From contig CM055094.1 in the NCBI GenBank assembly GCA_029204225.1, positions 69,787,751 to 69,851,750 on the forward strand: a stretch of DNA of 64,000 nucleotides, given 5' to 3'. The number at the start of each line of letters is the position of its first letter. Position 1 is the first letter of the stretch. This DNA comes from Diphasiastrum complanatum (Eukaryota; Streptophyta; Lycopodiopsida; Lycopodiales; Lycopodiaceae). Under the pieces are notes generated by a model. It was not told the DNA's origin and did no database searches. It saw nothing but the letters and a program-made list of their open reading frames with translations. The translations under genes and the position numbers were made by a program. Of the stretch, positions 54,601 to 57,600 are shown piece after piece.

Positions 54601-57600
54601 TTCTTCTCCCCCTTAAACAATTTTACGTGAGGTGGAATTACATGCTTCTTTTGGTTGGCTAAGTCTTGGTTCCTTTGATTAGTTTGAAGAAGCTGTTTAT
54701 TAGTGGCTGGAATTTGTTGGTATAAAAGTTCAAGAGCTTGTGCCACATTGGATGAGTTTGATAGATCAAATGATGGGTTTTCATTGGTTTGATCCATTGG
54801 GGTTGCTATGCAAATACAACAACAAGTAATTCCAATTAGAATAATAGAAATGCTCTAATTCTCACATAATCCAATGCAAATAAAAACATTTATTTCTACT
54901 CATTCAATACTTATTGTTTGTAAGCTCAATCCAAGCCTACTTTTTGCAAGCTCAATCCAAGCTTAAGAGAAAACTACACCAAACAATTTCTTACTTTTGC
55001 CTCAATCCAAAGCAAAAATCAAAACAAATCTTTATGTAAACTGCAATTAACTACTTCAAGCTAATGTTTACATAAAGTTCCCATTCCAATTCCATTTGCA
55101 TTTGTCATTTCAAATTCAACACAAATTTTCACATTTCTCACTTTCCTAGTTCTTCAAGTCCATGAAACTAGTGACCGGAAATGAAAATTTAGTGAAGTTC
55201 TATGAAAACTTCACTTTGCAGATCTATTTTTCAGATTTACAGGTTTGAAAGTCAAAACTTAAAAATGACAAAAAACAGGACTTCAAAACCTTTTTTATGC
55301 ATAAATTTACACTACCTTTTCCTTCCTACATTGCCCATAACATTAAACTAGTAGGTAGAAAGGTATAACTAATGAAGTCCTTATGAAAACTTCACTTTTC
55401 AGATCTGATTTTCAAATTTACAGGTCTGAAAAACAGAACTTCAAAATGAAAATCAGAAGTTTTAACACTTCATTAATGCAAAAAAAAAACACTAGTTTTG
55501 ATCAAAAACACAAGCTAGAATCAATCTTTTTCCAATTTTGTTTTTGTGGATGTAGAGGAAGACTTCCTCTAACCATTCCACGTTTCAAAAAGATTCTAAA
55601 CCAAAAGCCCACATTCAAACTTCTCTAACATAATAAAAAATCAGCCCCTAAACAATTCTATAAGCATCACTACTCTTTAGTAAGAGAACTAGATTTATTG
55701 GGTACTTCAACTACAAGCTTCCTACTACTAGAAAAGCCAATAATCTTCCCCAAAAAAAATTTAGTTTGTGATCTTAATAGAACTTGAAGGAAAGATTACC
55801 ATCCTTTGTCTAGCTTTGATACTACTATTAAAAGTGAAGTCAAGAAGTCCTCCTAATCCAAAGGTAGTGCCTCCAAAGGTCCTCCAAGTAACCTGCAAGC
55901 TCCAAGCTGCTCCCCAACTCCAAGCTAGGATGCAAGTAAGGATCTTCAAGCCTCCATGGATCTGTCCTCCACATGTGTCCCTAATCTTAATCACAAAGGT
56001 AGATAACAAGTGGCCTCAAGTATTCACCCAACCATAGCTAGCTAGCACATGCAATCCTGCATCTAGGCTAATCTAGCACCCCTTTGCTAACCAATAACTA
56101 ACCACAAGCATACCACCACACACCATAGCATACTCAAGATCCAAACCCTACTTACGTCCCATACCATAAGCAAGATCCAAACCCTAAGCATACTACACAC
56201 AAGAAAATACTGTATACACTAGTAGCCACACTAGAGCATAAGCATAGCAAACAAGAGAGATGTCTCCTCCTCCCAATGGGTGCTCTTCTCCCCTCATATA
56301 TATGGCAATTGGCACCCTCCAATACACTATGGAGTTCCATGCACAACCAATGAGAAAGAGAGAGGCCTAGGGGAGTTAAAGAACCTTCATAGGCTTATGG
56401 AAGGTCAAGAGACTTCTTCCATAACCTATGACTCTTTGAATGCTTTTCTTGTGGGAGTTGGGAACTCAATGGACCCCTTGGAAGAGCGCCCTCATTGCCC
56501 AAGTTGTGCTTGTATACTTTGGTCCAAGACCAATAAAGTGATATGGTTCAAGGTTGAGGCCCAAGGTGTAGAAAAATAGCCAAACACCCATGGTAATGAC
56601 TTTCTAACACCTCACTAGGTTCCATACCTCCGACCAAGGCATAGACACCTACCTACCCTTTTCCAAGGACACCAGTACCTTAATTTAAAGGCACACACCC
56701 TTAATCCTAAAGGTACCCCTTATCCAAGGGTAACTTGATTCCATACCTCCGACCAACCTGCCCTTATCCAAAGGCACATATCCTTATTCCTAAGGGTACC
56801 CCTTATCCAAGGGTAACTTGCCATTTAGCCCCCAACACTAAATGGACATATAGGGGCCACTGAAGTACTGCTAGTTACATACATTTCTTCCCCCTAAACT
56901 TAAATTTTTCCTTGTAGGAAAAAATTTGGAAAATTCTTCTGGAGATCGGCCTCCTTTTCCCAAGTATCCTCTTCTTTTGATTTGCCCCTCCACCTGACTA
57001 AAAATTCCCGAAGCACTCTATTCCTTAGAGTTTTCTGCCGGCTATTAACAATCGCCTCAGGTTCAGGTTGTCCACTCGTGGACTCATCACAAAGAAGCTC
57101 CACTAGATCTTCCACAGGGACCAGGGTTTCTCCAACCTCCAACGAAGGTTTCAACTTACTAACGTGGAAAACAGCATGAATTCCAACGTTAGCTGGAAGG
57201 TCTAGTTTGTATGCGACCTTGTTTATCACTTGGATAACCTTAAAAGGACATAAGTACCTAGGCGCCAACTTTTCACACTTACCAGTTTTCAAGCCCCTAG
57301 AGTGACTAGGGACCCTCAAAAACACCCAGTCGTTGACCATGAATAATTCCCATTGAATTTTGGGTCACGGTCATTGACAATATCGCAAGGCAGCCCGTAT
57401 AGTCGAAAAACTTCTCTACAAAAAGTTTAGCTAGTTTTGAAGCTTTAACAATAGTTTTTGTTGGGTAAATTGAGCAAACTTCTTAAGTCTATCAACAATG
57501 ACCCAAACCGAATCGTGGCCCTTCCCCGTAGTGGAAGCCCGACCACAAAATCCATAGATATACTTTCCCACTTTCCGGTAGGAATATCTAAAGGATGTAA

